This document shows, piece by piece, positions 1 through 7,815 of a stretch of 20,343 nucleotides of DNA. Within the stretch, counting starts at the first letter, position 1; every line of letters begins with the position of its first letter. The notes under the pieces are model-generated. The model saw only the letters and a program-made list of their open reading frames with translations, had not been told where the DNA came from and ran no database searches. The DNA is from Caldifarciminota bacterium (GTDB lineage Bacteria > Hydrothermota > Tepidihabitantia > Tepidihabitantales > JAOUPE01). The stretch covers positions 1 to 20,343 of the forward strand of contig JAOUPE010000010.1 in NCBI GenBank assembly GCA_029880025.1, written 5' to 3'. Made by a program: the position numbers and the translations under genes.

Positions 1-1
1 T

Positions 2-577
2 TTTGTCTTCAATGCTTCCGAGTCAAAAAAGATTCTGAATCGAGCGAAAGAGTTTGGTCTTGCGCCCAAAATTCATGCTGACGAGATTGAACAATCCGGC
101 GGGGCTGAGACCGCAGCCGAAGTTGGAGCGATATCGGCTGAGCATCTCCTCTATCCTTCACAAACTGGGCTTAAAAAGATGAAAGAAAAAGATGTCATCG
201 CTGTACTTTTACCATCAACCGCACTATTTTTACAATCAAAAGACCACCCACCAGTTGAAGAAATGCGAAAATTAGGTTTAAGAATCGCCTTAGGCAGCGA
301 TTATAACCCAGGAACTAGCATGGTTTATCAAATGCCAATAATTGTTTCTTTAGCCTGTCTTCTTTACCGACTCACAATTGCCGAAGCACTGATTGGCGCA
401 ACCCTAAATTCAGCTAAAGCTTTAGGACTTCAAGAAAAAGTCGGCTCACTTGAAGTTGGGAAACAAGTTGATATACTAATTCTTGATATACCAAACTATC
501 AGCATATTCCTTATCAATTTGGCAGAAACTTCATAAAAACTGTAATCAGCCGAGGAAAAATCCTTAAAAATCGATAA
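2..577 (+). CDS. hutI: Imidazolonepropionase, C-terminal part (5' end outside window)
   Basis: This enzyme hydrolyses imidazolone-5-propionate to N-formimino-L-glutamate, the third step of histidine degradation in the cytoplasm. The frame is open from base 2, so the gene enters from the left and about 191 C-terminal residues are present; the full family length is about 400. Visible family motifs in order are KIHADE (metal-binding His and catalytic Glu), SGGAETAAEVGAISAEH (second His), and ALGSDYNPG (metal-binding Asp and substrate loop). The C-terminal GSLEVGKQVDILILD is the usual amidohydrolase-fold ending. The internal ATG at 179 is not the start, because conserved sequence continues upstream of it. 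No other hut gene is in view, and no clear terminator follows the stop. Identification is firm; only the N-terminus is missing. Confidence 0.94.
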   Translation, partial: FVFNASESKKILNRAKEFGLAPKIHADEIEQSGGAETAAEVGAISAEHLLYPSQTGLKKMKEKDVIAVLLPSTALFLQSKDHPPVEEMRKLGLRIALGSDYNPGTSMVYQMPIIVSLACLLYRLTIAEALIGATLNSAKALGLQEKVGSLEVGKQVDILILDIPNYQHIPYQFGRNFIKTVISRGKILKNR

Positions 578-609
578 AGCCGGATAAATTTTTAGGCAAA
601 AAAATTCAA

Positions 610-638
610 TTGACATAAAAAATCTTTTTGGGAATAAT
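610..638 (+). promoter_or_regulatory. Sigma-70-type promoter of the intergenic RNA
   Basis: TTGACA at 610-615 and AATAAT at 633-638 are separated by 17 bp. The expected transcription start is near 645. No ORF with a ribosome binding site follows before the terminator at 851-899, so the promoter most likely drives a non-coding RNA. Confidence 0.65.
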
Positions 639-644
639 TTTTTA

Positions 645-899
645 TAAATAAAAAGGAAATTTCATCGGAAATCTTGAATCTAACAACTGGAACCGTAGTG
701 ACGACTCTGGTGTTTAGTCAGTGCTAGTGTCTATTTCTATAAATTTGAAAGTGAAACAGTAATCTCCAGTGGCAAGGTAGTGGTTAGATAAACCGAATGT
801 TGTTCGGAACCGAATAATTTTTTGGACAGCATTTTTCAATAGAGTAAAAACGGGACTTCTTACCAAACCAAGCAGATAAGAAGTCCTGTTTTTTATTTT
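645..899 (+). ncRNA. Candidate free-standing structured RNA, family unknown
   Basis: A stretch of about 250 nt lies between a consensus promoter and a strong intrinsic terminator and has no convincing coding frame. Complementary segments nest consistently. ATCTAAC (678-684) pairs with GTTAGAT (783-789), and just inside it ACTGGA (686-691) pairs with TCCAGT (765-770), leaving a 12-nt purine-rich strand GGCAAGGTAGTG at 771-782. Two adjacent hairpins with the same 5' arm follow: CCGAA/TTCGG (793-797/803-807) and CCGAA/TTTGG (810-814/821-825). A small 5' hairpin is possible at 659-672. I looked for the conserved cores of RNase P, SRP and tmRNA and did not see them. A divergent 6S-like or regulatory RNA remains possible. 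The next gene has its own promoter after the terminator, so this is not simply its leader. Confidence 0.55.
851..899 (+). terminator. Strong rho-independent terminator of the intergenic RNA
   Basis: A 12-bp stem (851-862 with 877-888, one G-U pair) with a 14-nt loop is followed immediately by six T, then A, then four T. It ends 11 bp before the -35 box of the next promoter. Confidence 0.9.
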
Positions 900-910
900 A
901 CCATTTAAGG

Positions 911-939
911 TTGACTTATTAAAAGCATAATCCTATAAT
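911..939 (+). promoter_or_regulatory. Promoter of the DUF4175-like gene, consistent with a leaderless mRNA
   Basis: TTGACT at 911-916 and a perfect TATAAT at 934-939 are separated by 17 bp. Only five T residues lie between the -10 box and the ATG at 945, so transcription should begin at or next to the start codon. Confidence 0.8.
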
Positions 940-944
940 TTTTT

Positions 945-3900
945 ATGACCTCCAAACAGCAAATCGCAATTCGACTCAATGATTTTAGACGCAGGGATTT
1001 AAGCAATGAAACGATTTACATTATTTTGTTATCATTAGTTGCCATAACCTTTTTATTCACCACTGCCCTAATATTCTTCATTCCTTACTTAATTTTACTT
1101 GCCACTATCCCGCTGATTATTTTTGGCATAAGAAATTTATTGGTAAAATATCCGCTGAATCGCATAGCTAAAAGGATCGAAACGAGTTTCCCAGAGTTAA
1201 AAGGGTATCTGGTTAATGCCGTAGAGCTTTCCCAATACCAACAAAATTCAAAAGAGGGCTATTCGTTTGAATTGATTGATGCCGTGATTAATGAAGCGGC
1301 AAAAAGACTCGCGCCAATTTCTACAACCCGAATTATTGAGCGCAAAAAGACGAAAAAAGCTTTCGGTGCTTTCATCGCCATCGTTTTAATGCTCGGGCTT
1401 TACATAATAATTTTTCCGAACCGAACAAAGCTTGGACTTTATGCGGTATTCGCCCCAGCCCAAACTCCAATTCAATTTGTCGTAACACCAGGTAACATTC
1501 GAGTCGAGAAAGCGAGCAAAGTTTCATTGAATCTAAAAATTGATTCCCCTTATCATTTTAACCAAGCAACCTTGATTAAGAAAACAGAAAATAACAAATT
1601 AAGCAAAAAAAGAATACCCATCAAAAACCAATCCGGCTCAATCGATATTATAGTGGATAAAGAATTTGATTATACATTTCGTGTTTTCAATAAAAATAGT
1701 CCAACCTATCGTATTGGGCTATTAAAACCATTGACCATAACTTTACTATCATTCAAATATATTTTTCCTTCCTATACCAGACTTGAGCCCATAGTTTCAC
1801 AAGCTCAAGAGATTTCGGTTCTGTCCGGCACGAAACTCGAAATTTCCGGCACCGCGGAAAATCATTTATCTGCCGGTCAACTTTTATTCGATGATTCGAC
1901 CATTATAAATCTTTCTTTAGCCGAAAATAGATTTTACGGTAACTTTACGGCACATAAGGATGCAAGTTTCGAATTAAGACTAAAAGATATTTCCGGTAAT
2001 CACAATGAACGGGAAAAGTATAGAATCAACATCATGCCTGATGAATACCCATTTGTTAAAATATTCCAGCCGGGTCGCAACATTGATTTACCGGTTAGGA
2101 TGAAAATACTTTTGGGGATTAATACCTTAGATGATTATGGTTTGGAAAATCTAACTTTATATTATGGAAAAGACAGCCTAATCAATAAAACCCATTTAAA
2201 AAATCTTCGGTCTCGCCTCGAAGATACAACCTACTATTATTGGGATTTGTCTAGCATTGGATTTTTACCCGGTGAAGCGATCGACTATTACGTCACGGTC
2301 TTGGATAACGATGCGATTTCTGGACCAAAGGCTTCTCGGAGTGAAATCTATACGATTCGTTTCCCAACGATGGCAGAAATTTATTCTCAAACCACAAACC
2401 AGACCGCCGAAACTATGGAACGATTAGAACCACTGGCCGATGAACAAGAACAACTGCGACAAGAAATGGAGCGAATTGACCAAGAATTGAAAAAGGAGCG
2501 CAAATTAGGTTGGGAGGAAAAACGGTCTTTAGAAAATCTCGTTTCCAATCAGGAAAAATTACTTGAACAGATCGAAGACTTAAAACAGGAAGTTAAGAAT
2601 GCCTTAGAGAACATGTTTCAAGGACTGATGCTCGACAAAGAGTCATTAGAAAAATTGAAAGAATTGGAAACGCTTCTTGCTGAACTGTTACCGAAAGAAT
2701 TAAAGGAAGCTCTAAAAAATTTGCGTCAAGCCTTAGAAACCCAGTCGCCGGAAACCAAACAAGCGATGGAGCGATTCAAACTTTCTCAGGAAGAATTGAA
2801 GAAAGCGATTGAGCGGGCAGTAGAACTGCTAAAAAATATTCAAGAAGAAGAAAAGCTCAAAGCCCTAGCCAATAAAGCCGAGGCTCTTTACGAAGCACAG
2901 AAAGAGTTGAATACCAAATTCAATGAAGACCTTCAGAAACTGGCTAAGGATGAGGCAAAAATCAAAGAGGAGTTGGAAAGTTTAGAAAAAGAGACCGAAG
3001 CATTAAGTAAGGAAATAAATGATAAAGAATTAGCCGAAGACCTATCAAAACTCGTTAATGAATTGTCCGAAATGAAACCATCGGCACAAGCCGCCGAAGC
3101 CGCTCAGAATATGAAACAAAACCAGAAAGACCAAGCTCAACGTAAAAGTCAGAAACTCATGAAAGACTTAGAAAAACTCAAAAATTCATTCAGTGCTTTG
3201 GTCGAGAAACTTAAGGATAAACGTTCCCAGGAAATTGGTGAGAAGCTCTTAAATTCGGCACGGGATTTAGTTGCCTTATCTCAGGAGCAGGAACGCTTGG
3301 AGAATATCGCAAATAAAAGTCAGAATCTTTCTGAACTGGCCGGAGCGCAAAAACGGCTTGAAGAAGCAAGCCAGGCAATCGCCGAAAGTCTTGCTTCCCT
3401 ATCAAAAAAGAGCATAAAAATTCCACCCAATCTGGGTGAGGATATTATCCGTTCCCTTCTCCACATGGATGAAGCAGCGAACAATCTGCAAAATAGTAAT
3501 CTCAATGGAGCAAAACAGATGATGGCTCAGGCACGGTCCGGTTTAGATGCCGCAACCGAAAAAATTCTCAATACCCTATCCCAAGCCCAAAAAGGTGGTG
3601 GTTTTGGCAGTGGTTTCGAGAGCCTTTTAGAACAATTATCCCAACTAACCGCTGAACAGATGATGCTGAATCAAGAGTTGGGTGGAATGCTTCCGATTCC
3701 AGTTCCTGGGGGACTCACTGCCCAACAACTTGCCCAAATCGAACGGATTCTTTCCAAACAGCGCCAAATAAGACAAGCCTTAGAACAAATGCAGCAAAAT
3801 TTAGGAGTCGAGCCCGGATTAATGAGCAGCTTGGACGGGGTAATTGAAGAAATGAAGCAAGTGGAAAGGGATTTGTCCCAACTCGTGGTTAGTCGAGAGC

Positions 3901-4157
3901 TGATTGAAAGACAGGAAAAAATTCTTAATCGCCTGCTTGATACCCAGCGCAGTGTCCGACGTCGAGAGTTCAAAGAAAAAAGAGAAAGAGAAATCGGAAA
4001 AGATTATCCAATTCCACCCAGCCCAACCCTGCCAGCCGATTTAGGTGAGCGTAAGAAACTATTGAGAGAAAAATTGATGCAGGCGCTAAAGGAAGGTTAT
4101 CCCAAAGACTACGAGCGTTTAATCAAACTATATTTTGAATCGTTACTCAATGAATAA
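945..4157 (+). CDS. DUF4175-like membrane protein with long coiled coil
   Basis: This is a 1070-residue protein of unknown function whose architecture matches the DUF4175 family of Bacteroidetes and related bacteria. Two hydrophobic segments lie at about residues 24-62 and a third at 139-157. The region of about 175-480 looks like extracytoplasmic beta-sandwich domains. From about 485 almost to the end it is Glu/Lys/Leu/Gln-rich helical coiled coil, broken near 883 by a GGGFGSG linker. The start at 945 is supported by a consensus promoter only five bases upstream; there is no Shine-Dalgarno sequence. The stop overlaps the start of the TPR gene (ATGAATAA, 4150-4157), which suggests translational coupling. 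DUF4175 genes are often near MoxR/BatA-type genes, but none is seen here. A cell-envelope scaffold role is inference. Confidence 0.8.
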   Translation: MTSKQQIAIRLNDFRRRDLSNETIYIILLSLVAITFLFTTALIFFIPYLILLATIPLIIFGIRNLLVKYPLNRIAKRIETSFPELKGYLVNAVELSQYQQNSKEGYSFELIDAVINEAAKRLAPISTTRIIERKKTKKAFGAFIAIVLMLGLYIIIFPNRTKLGLYAVFAPAQTPIQFVVTPGNIRVEKASKVSLNLKIDSPYHFNQATLIKKTENNKLSKKRIPIKNQSGSIDIIVDKEFDYTFRVFNKNSPTYRIGLLKPLTITLLSFKYIFPSYTRLEPIVSQAQEISVLSGTKLEISGTAENHLSAGQLLFDDSTIINLSLAENRFYGNFTAHKDASFELRLKDISGNHNEREKYRINIMPDEYPFVKIFQPGRNIDLPVRMKILLGINTLDDYGLENLTLYYGKDSLINKTHLKNLRSRLEDTTYYYWDLSSIGFLPGEAIDYYVTVLDNDAISGPKASRSEIYTIRFPTMAEIYSQTTNQTAETMERLEPLADEQEQLRQEMERIDQELKKERKLGWEEKRSLENLVSNQEKLLEQIEDLKQEVKNALENMFQGLMLDKESLEKLKELETLLAELLPKELKEALKNLRQALETQSPETKQAMERFKLSQEELKKAIERAVELLKNIQEEEKLKALANKAEALYEAQKELNTKFNEDLQKLAKDEAKIKEELESLEKETEALSKEINDKELAEDLSKLVNELSEMKPSAQAAEAAQNMKQNQKDQAQRKSQKLMKDLEKLKNSFSALVEKLKDKRSQEIGEKLLNSARDLVALSQEQERLENIANKSQNLSELAGAQKRLEEASQAIAESLASLSKKSIKIPPNLGEDIIRSLLHMDEAANNLQNSNLNGAKQMMAQARSGLDAATEKILNTLSQAQKGGGFGSGFESLLEQLSQLTAEQMMLNQELGGMLPIPVPGGLTAQQLAQIERILSKQRQIRQALEQMQQNLGVEPGLMSSLDGVIEEMKQVERDLSQLVVSRELIERQEKILNRLLDTQRSVRRREFKEKREREIGKDYPIPPSPTLPADLGERKKLLREKLMQALKEGYPKDYERLIKLYFESLLNE

Positions 4158-5787
4158 GCGATTCCGTATCATTTATTTTCTGACTTTAATCCTTTTCTCT
4201 TCTCGGCTTTTTCCTCAGGATTTAAATCAGGCGAGGCGTTATGAATCACTGGGTCAACTCACTTTAGCTAAGGCGATTTATCAAGCCTATCTGAACAATC
4301 ATCCATTTAATCCCTCGGTCTATAACAGCTATCGCCGTGTAACCTTTGGCTTATCAACCTATGATGAGTTTTTAGCTTTTTCATTGGAACTTCTTAAAAA
4401 GAATCTAAACAATCCAGAAGTATTACTCTCAATTGGTGAGGCTTATTTGAAATTGGAAAAAAGGAAAGAAGGAATCGATTATTTACGCCGGACCTTCGAA
4501 CAAAATCCGGAATTAGTTAGCAGAATCGGCTTGGTTTTGATGCAGGAAAAATTGCCGCGGGAAGCGATTAATTTTATTCTCGACTATCGTAAATCAAAAA
4601 AAGACCCGCACGCACATGCCCAATTGTTGATTGAGCTTTATGAGGCAATCAACGATTATCAAAAAGCGACGCGAGAAATCACTCAGTTTCTTAATATGAT
4701 TCCGACCCAGGCACCAGGCTATGAATCAAAACTAAGGACATTTCTTTTTAAGACCAATCCTTCGATAATCTTCAATGAATTAAACAATTTGACTAACAAA
4801 CAGTTACGCACCAAACTATTAGCCAAACTTTATCTTTCCCAGAGGCGATACAAAGAAGCCCTCGCCGAGATTAAAACCCTTAACTCGCCAGCCGAAACTT
4901 ATTCTTTTGCCCGGTATTGTGAAGAACAAGAACACTTTCAGCCGGCTGCCGACCTTTATCATGAATTGGGTAACCTATCGGATGAAGCAAGGGTTCTTCG
5001 CAAAATGGGTAGGATTTTCGAGGCGACCGAAGTTTTAAAACGCGAGACCGGACCTGATGCACGCTTGGAATTGGCTGAATTACAACGCCTGGAATTGAGG
5101 GATAACCGAGCGGCTAAGGAAAATTATCTATTAGTTATCAAGCAAAAACCTATTGACCAGGCTTATTATGGACTGGTTGCTTCACTCATCAGTTTAGGTC
5201 AGCTCGATGAAGCCCAAAAATATCTAACAAAGATGGATAAAGTCACCGACCGTTCTTTGTTTTTCCTTATCCAGATTTATTTTTATGAATCCCAATTCGA
5301 TTCCTGCAAGAATTATATTTCTGAGCTAAGCCGAAGGTTTCCCGCTAGCTTTTTTTTAAATGATGCCTTAGAAATCGGTGTCTTGTTAGTCGAAGGAGCT
5401 GAAAACCTTGCCGATTTTGCCTTGGTATCATTCAACCTCGTTTTAGGAAATTATGATGATGGAATTGCTCTAACCAAAAAGCTAATCAATCAAACCGATA
5501 AGGTTGCTGAACACAGCTTTCTTCTCTTGGCTGAATTATACCTGGCAAAAAAAGAACCTAATTTGGCACTTAGTGCCCTGCAAGAACTAAAAGTTAAGTT
5601 CCCAACCAGTCGTTTGCTGCCAAAAGCAAAATTCGAGCAAGCTAAAATCTATTCAGAAAAACTTAAGGACCAAGTCAAATATCAACAGACATTGGAGGAA
5701 TTGATTGTTGAATTTCCCAATTCAGCTTACAGTAGTATTGCCCGTAATATCTTGGCTAAAGAACAAAAACCTGAACCAATCCATTAA
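4150..5787 (+). CDS. Secreted TPR-repeat protein
   Basis: This protein of about 545 residues starts with a signal peptide (MNKRFRIIYFLTLILFSSRLFPQ) and consists mainly of helical tetratricopeptide-like repeats, for example LGQLTLAKAIYQAYLNNHPF near the N-terminus, SIGEAYLKLEKRKEGIDYLR, and LLAELYLAKKEPNLALSALQ near the C-terminus. TPRs usually hold protein partners together. The ATG at 4150 is preferred over the in-frame TTG at 4135, because it begins the signal peptide and overlaps the stop of the upstream gene by eight bases, an arrangement typical of coupled translation. No Shine-Dalgarno sequence precedes it. The overlap implies that this protein and the DUF4175-like protein are made together, so they may act in one periplasmic or envelope complex; that part is inference. 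The specific function is unknown. Confidence 0.82.
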   Translation: MNKRFRIIYFLTLILFSSRLFPQDLNQARRYESLGQLTLAKAIYQAYLNNHPFNPSVYNSYRRVTFGLSTYDEFLAFSLELLKKNLNNPEVLLSIGEAYLKLEKRKEGIDYLRRTFEQNPELVSRIGLVLMQEKLPREAINFILDYRKSKKDPHAHAQLLIELYEAINDYQKATREITQFLNMIPTQAPGYESKLRTFLFKTNPSIIFNELNNLTNKQLRTKLLAKLYLSQRRYKEALAEIKTLNSPAETYSFARYCEEQEHFQPAADLYHELGNLSDEARVLRKMGRIFEATEVLKRETGPDARLELAELQRLELRDNRAAKENYLLVIKQKPIDQAYYGLVASLISLGQLDEAQKYLTKMDKVTDRSLFFLIQIYFYESQFDSCKNYISELSRRFPASFFLNDALEIGVLLVEGAENLADFALVSFNLVLGNYDDGIALTKKLINQTDKVAEHSFLLLAELYLAKKEPNLALSALQELKVKFPTSRLLPKAKFEQAKIYSEKLKDQVKYQQTLEELIVEFPNSAYSSIARNILAKEQKPEPIH

Positions 5788-5817
5788 TAAATAATCCAGC
5801 AATAAATAAAAATAATT

Positions 5818-5857
5818 ATACAAAGGACGATAATTCCTTTCCCTTTTTGTATCTTTT
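5818..5857 (+). terminator. Possible weak terminator of the DUF4175-TPR unit
   Basis: ATACAAA (5818-5824) can pair with TTTGTAT (5846-5852), with an inner GGA/TCC helix (5825-5827/5835-5837), followed by CTTTT. It lies 30 bp after the TPR stop. The stem is AT-rich and asymmetric, so this is a tentative call. Confidence 0.35.
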
Positions 5858-5968
5858 ATCATTCGTTTGGATTTATGACAATTCTCACCTAAACCAACCT
5901 TTTTCGTCCGAATCTGCAAAGACAAAGAAAATTATCACACTCTCATGTAAGTCATTAATAATCAAATA
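5858..5968. other. Intergenic spacer, nothing recognised
   Basis: This AT-rich stretch lies between the possible TPR terminator and the structured region. A 67-residue minus-strand frame (5722-5925) runs through it into the TPR gene, but it has no ribosome binding site or recognisable domain. I see no repeat, tRNA or motif. Confidence 0.4.
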
Positions 5969-6001
5969 GAAAATACTATTTTAATTGAACTTGGTATTTT
6001 C
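5969..6001 (+). terminator. AT-rich hairpin upstream of the multi-branched RNA (possible terminator)
   Basis: GAAAATAC (5969-5976) is perfectly complementary to GTATTTTC (5994-6001), with a 17-nt loop and only three further T. It overlaps the candidate -35 element of the next RNA, so it could be a weak terminator or a regulatory element. Confidence 0.3.
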
Positions 6002-6020
6002 TTTGAGCGCTATATATAGT
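5991..6020 (+). promoter_or_regulatory. Candidate promoter for the multi-branched RNA
   Basis: TTGGTA (5991-5996) and TATAGT (6015-6020) are 18 bp apart, placing a start near 6027. The -35 box is imperfect. On the opposite strand TTGACA (6036-6031) with TATAGC 16 bp further could drive a transcript leftward, so transcription direction here is uncertain. Confidence 0.4.
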
Positions 6021-6026
6021 AGATAT

Positions 6027-6250
6027 GAGATGTCAACACACAATATATTGGGGTAGCCTCCGGAGTAGCATACTAAACCGCTTATCTGGTCAATTAGGGA
6101 ATTACTCTGGGCGCCTTACGGGTAATGACCTCGGTGCTTGCCTCTCAGGTCGCTCAGGGAATTATTAGCGAAGAAATCTACCGAGTAATCTAAGGAATCA
6201 CTTAGACAACGGTTGGGTAGTAGTATCTTGGGCTTATCCCCAATTCAAAT
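6027..6250 (+). ncRNA. Candidate multi-branched structured RNA, family unknown
   Basis: The segment folds into a closed multi-helix structure. The outer stem is ATTGGGG (6047-6053) with CCCCAAT (6238-6244), then AGCC/GGCT (6055-6058/6231-6234). The central stem is ATACTA-AACCG (6070-6080) with CGGTT and TAGTAT (6210-6214, 6221-6226), leaving a six-base GGGTAG bulge. Three arms follow: GGTCA/TGACC (6088-6092/6126-6130) extended by TTACTC/GGGTAA (6102-6107/6120-6125); TCGGT/ACCGA (6131-6135/6180-6184) enclosing TCGCT/AGCGA (6150-6154/6167-6171); and TCTAAG/CTTAGA (6189-6194/6201-6206). An internal G-U pair in the first arm favours the plus strand, but not decisively. The 3' end is unclear, with no good terminator. 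It lies between convergent genes, and if read on the minus strand it would be the 3' UTR of the 6255 gene. Confidence 0.5.
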
Positions 6251-6254
6251 TCGC

Positions 6255-7787
6255 TTATCGCACTAATATTATTTTTTGGACGATTCTTTCACTGCCACTG
6301 GTCAATTCACAAAAATATACGCCAGGTTTTACTCGATTTTTATTATTATCCAATACATCCCAGATTATTTTGTCTCCATCCTCTTTTGGCAAAAATGATT
6401 TTATCAAATGACCTGATACATCATAGATTTTGACACTTTTCCAAAATTGGTTCATTTTTATTCTTAAATAGGAAATAAACGGATTTGGATAGATTTCGAG
6501 TTCTGGATTTTGAATTTTAAACTCTGAACTTTTTTCTGGCTCAGCGATTCCAACTGGAATAAAATTGGCTGGAACACGATGATAGATTATCGGATTTGTT
6601 GTCTTGGGTCCTTGACCTTGTTCCCAGAAGCCAGCAACCGAATCAACGATATAATTTATATGTAATGTATCATTGACAATCGGTGCCAACGAAGGAAACC
6701 TTTTACTCGTACTGTCCGAAACGGTTATACAAATCGGTTCACCCCAAGTGAGTCCATTATCGGTAGAACGACTTGCCCAGATTTCAGCTCGCGCCAGACC
6801 GGTCAAAGGTTCATAGTTCAAAGAATCGAATTGCTCCCAGCAGGCAAACAAATCACCGGTTCTTGGATTTTGACCAATGCTTGGACGACCGGCATATAGT
6901 GCGTAACTGCCAATCGATATTGATCGATAAGTTCCAGTGGAACAAATCCGAGACCAGATCAAAGGGGTATCTTTCAAACAATGCCAGAGTTCGACTTGAT
7001 ATGGATTATTACCGTCATAGGTATTAGCCACGATATGAAGTTTACGATTCAAATCATAAAAACCATAACCACCCAAATAAGTATGATTAAACATACTCGG
7101 TATCACCCTAGATACCGCAATCGTATCAAACCAAAAAGTCCCACTGTTACGGGAATCTCTAATAAACATCACACCATCAAAAGGTGATACCGTAGCGGTC
7201 CAAATCAGGGCAATTCGGCTCGTATCGCGAGCCGATGTTATGTTGTGAGTAGGAAAAGCACCAAAATAGCCAATCCTTCTTTCATCATAAATTGCGCGAT
7301 AGTAAAGTGTATCCTCTTTTTGACAGAAGAAACGGATATAACCATAATTGGTTACTGCCAGCACACTCCATTTAAAACCAGAACGTTGAACGAATTCATT
7401 GAAATTACCTTGTCCCGGGGCACTGTCCGAAGCATAGACTGGCACATAGCGGTTATTATCAAAATAGTTGCCTACGATATAGGGACAGTGATTTCTCGGA
7501 TTAACATCCAGGTTCCCAAGATTTACTCTTTCGGTAAATACACTTTTGCCTTCAGTCCATTTAAAACTTCCGGTACTACGGTCAAAGAAATTATATAGGA
7601 CACGGGACGGTTCATCTTTCCAGACCAAATGGACACCCCAAAGCGTATCATTATAAATACGCCTGAGTGCCGGACCATAGATTTGTCGATCGCGAGTCGT
7701 ATAACCGGCTATTTCAATCCAGCCAATATTCGATAATGATTGGGAAAGAGAAAAACTTAAATATATGAGAACAAATATGTTCCGCAT
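6255..7787 (-). CDS. Secreted sialidase-like (BNR) propeller protein with C-terminal sorting tail
   Basis: This 510-residue exported protein has an N-terminal signal peptide (MRNIFVLIYLSFSLSQSLS). The central part is beta-rich, with alternating Trp/Tyr strands and a BNR/Asp-box-like motif SRSTDNGLTWGEP near residue 342, so a sialidase-type propeller fold is likely. Catalytic sialidase residues cannot be assigned and enzymatic activity should not be assumed. A linker with GIAE is followed by a sorting/FlgD-Ig-like tail of about 80 residues: EIYPNPF near 432, KIYDVSGHLIKSF, WDVLDNNKNRVKPGVYF, ending IVQKIILVR. It lies 28 bp downstream of the PDZ gene on the same strand, with neither a visible Shine-Dalgarno sequence nor a good promoter of its own, so co-transcription is likely. 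No terminator follows; the structured region does. Confidence 0.75.
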   Translation of the reverse strand: MRNIFVLIYLSFSLSQSLSNIGWIEIAGYTTRDRQIYGPALRRIYNDTLWGVHLVWKDEPSRVLYNFFDRSTGSFKWTEGKSVFTERVNLGNLDVNPRNHCPYIVGNYFDNNRYVPVYASDSAPGQGNFNEFVQRSGFKWSVLAVTNYGYIRFFCQKEDTLYYRAIYDERRIGYFGAFPTHNITSARDTSRIALIWTATVSPFDGVMFIRDSRNSGTFWFDTIAVSRVIPSMFNHTYLGGYGFYDLNRKLHIVANTYDGNNPYQVELWHCLKDTPLIWSRICSTGTYRSISIGSYALYAGRPSIGQNPRTGDLFACWEQFDSLNYEPLTGLARAEIWASRSTDNGLTWGEPICITVSDSTSKRFPSLAPIVNDTLHINYIVDSVAGFWEQGQGPKTTNPIIYHRVPANFIPVGIAEPEKSSEFKIQNPELEIYPNPFISYLRIKMNQFWKSVKIYDVSGHLIKSFLPKEDGDKIIWDVLDNNKNRVKPGVYFCELTSGSERIVQKIILVR

Positions 7788-7815
7788 GTTTAAATCATTA
7801 AAGCGGTCTATTGTA

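Noticed and set aside
179..577. ATG at 179 as the start of a small stand-alone gene
   Set aside because: Conserved imidazolonepropionase motifs (KIHADE, SAEH) lie upstream in the same frame, so this is an internal Met of a gene cut by the window edge.
645..899. Assignment of the first RNA to RNase P, SRP or tmRNA
   Set aside because: The GAGGAAAGTCC core, the SRP GGAA/AGCA loop and a tRNA-like end with a tag frame were not found.
4135..4149. TTG at 4135 as the start of the TPR protein
   Set aside because: The ATG at 4150 directly begins the signal peptide and overlaps the upstream stop; nothing supports the TTG.
5722..5925. 67-residue minus-strand frame at the end of the TPR gene
   Set aside because: It overlaps the TPR coding sequence, has no ribosome binding site and no recognisable domain.
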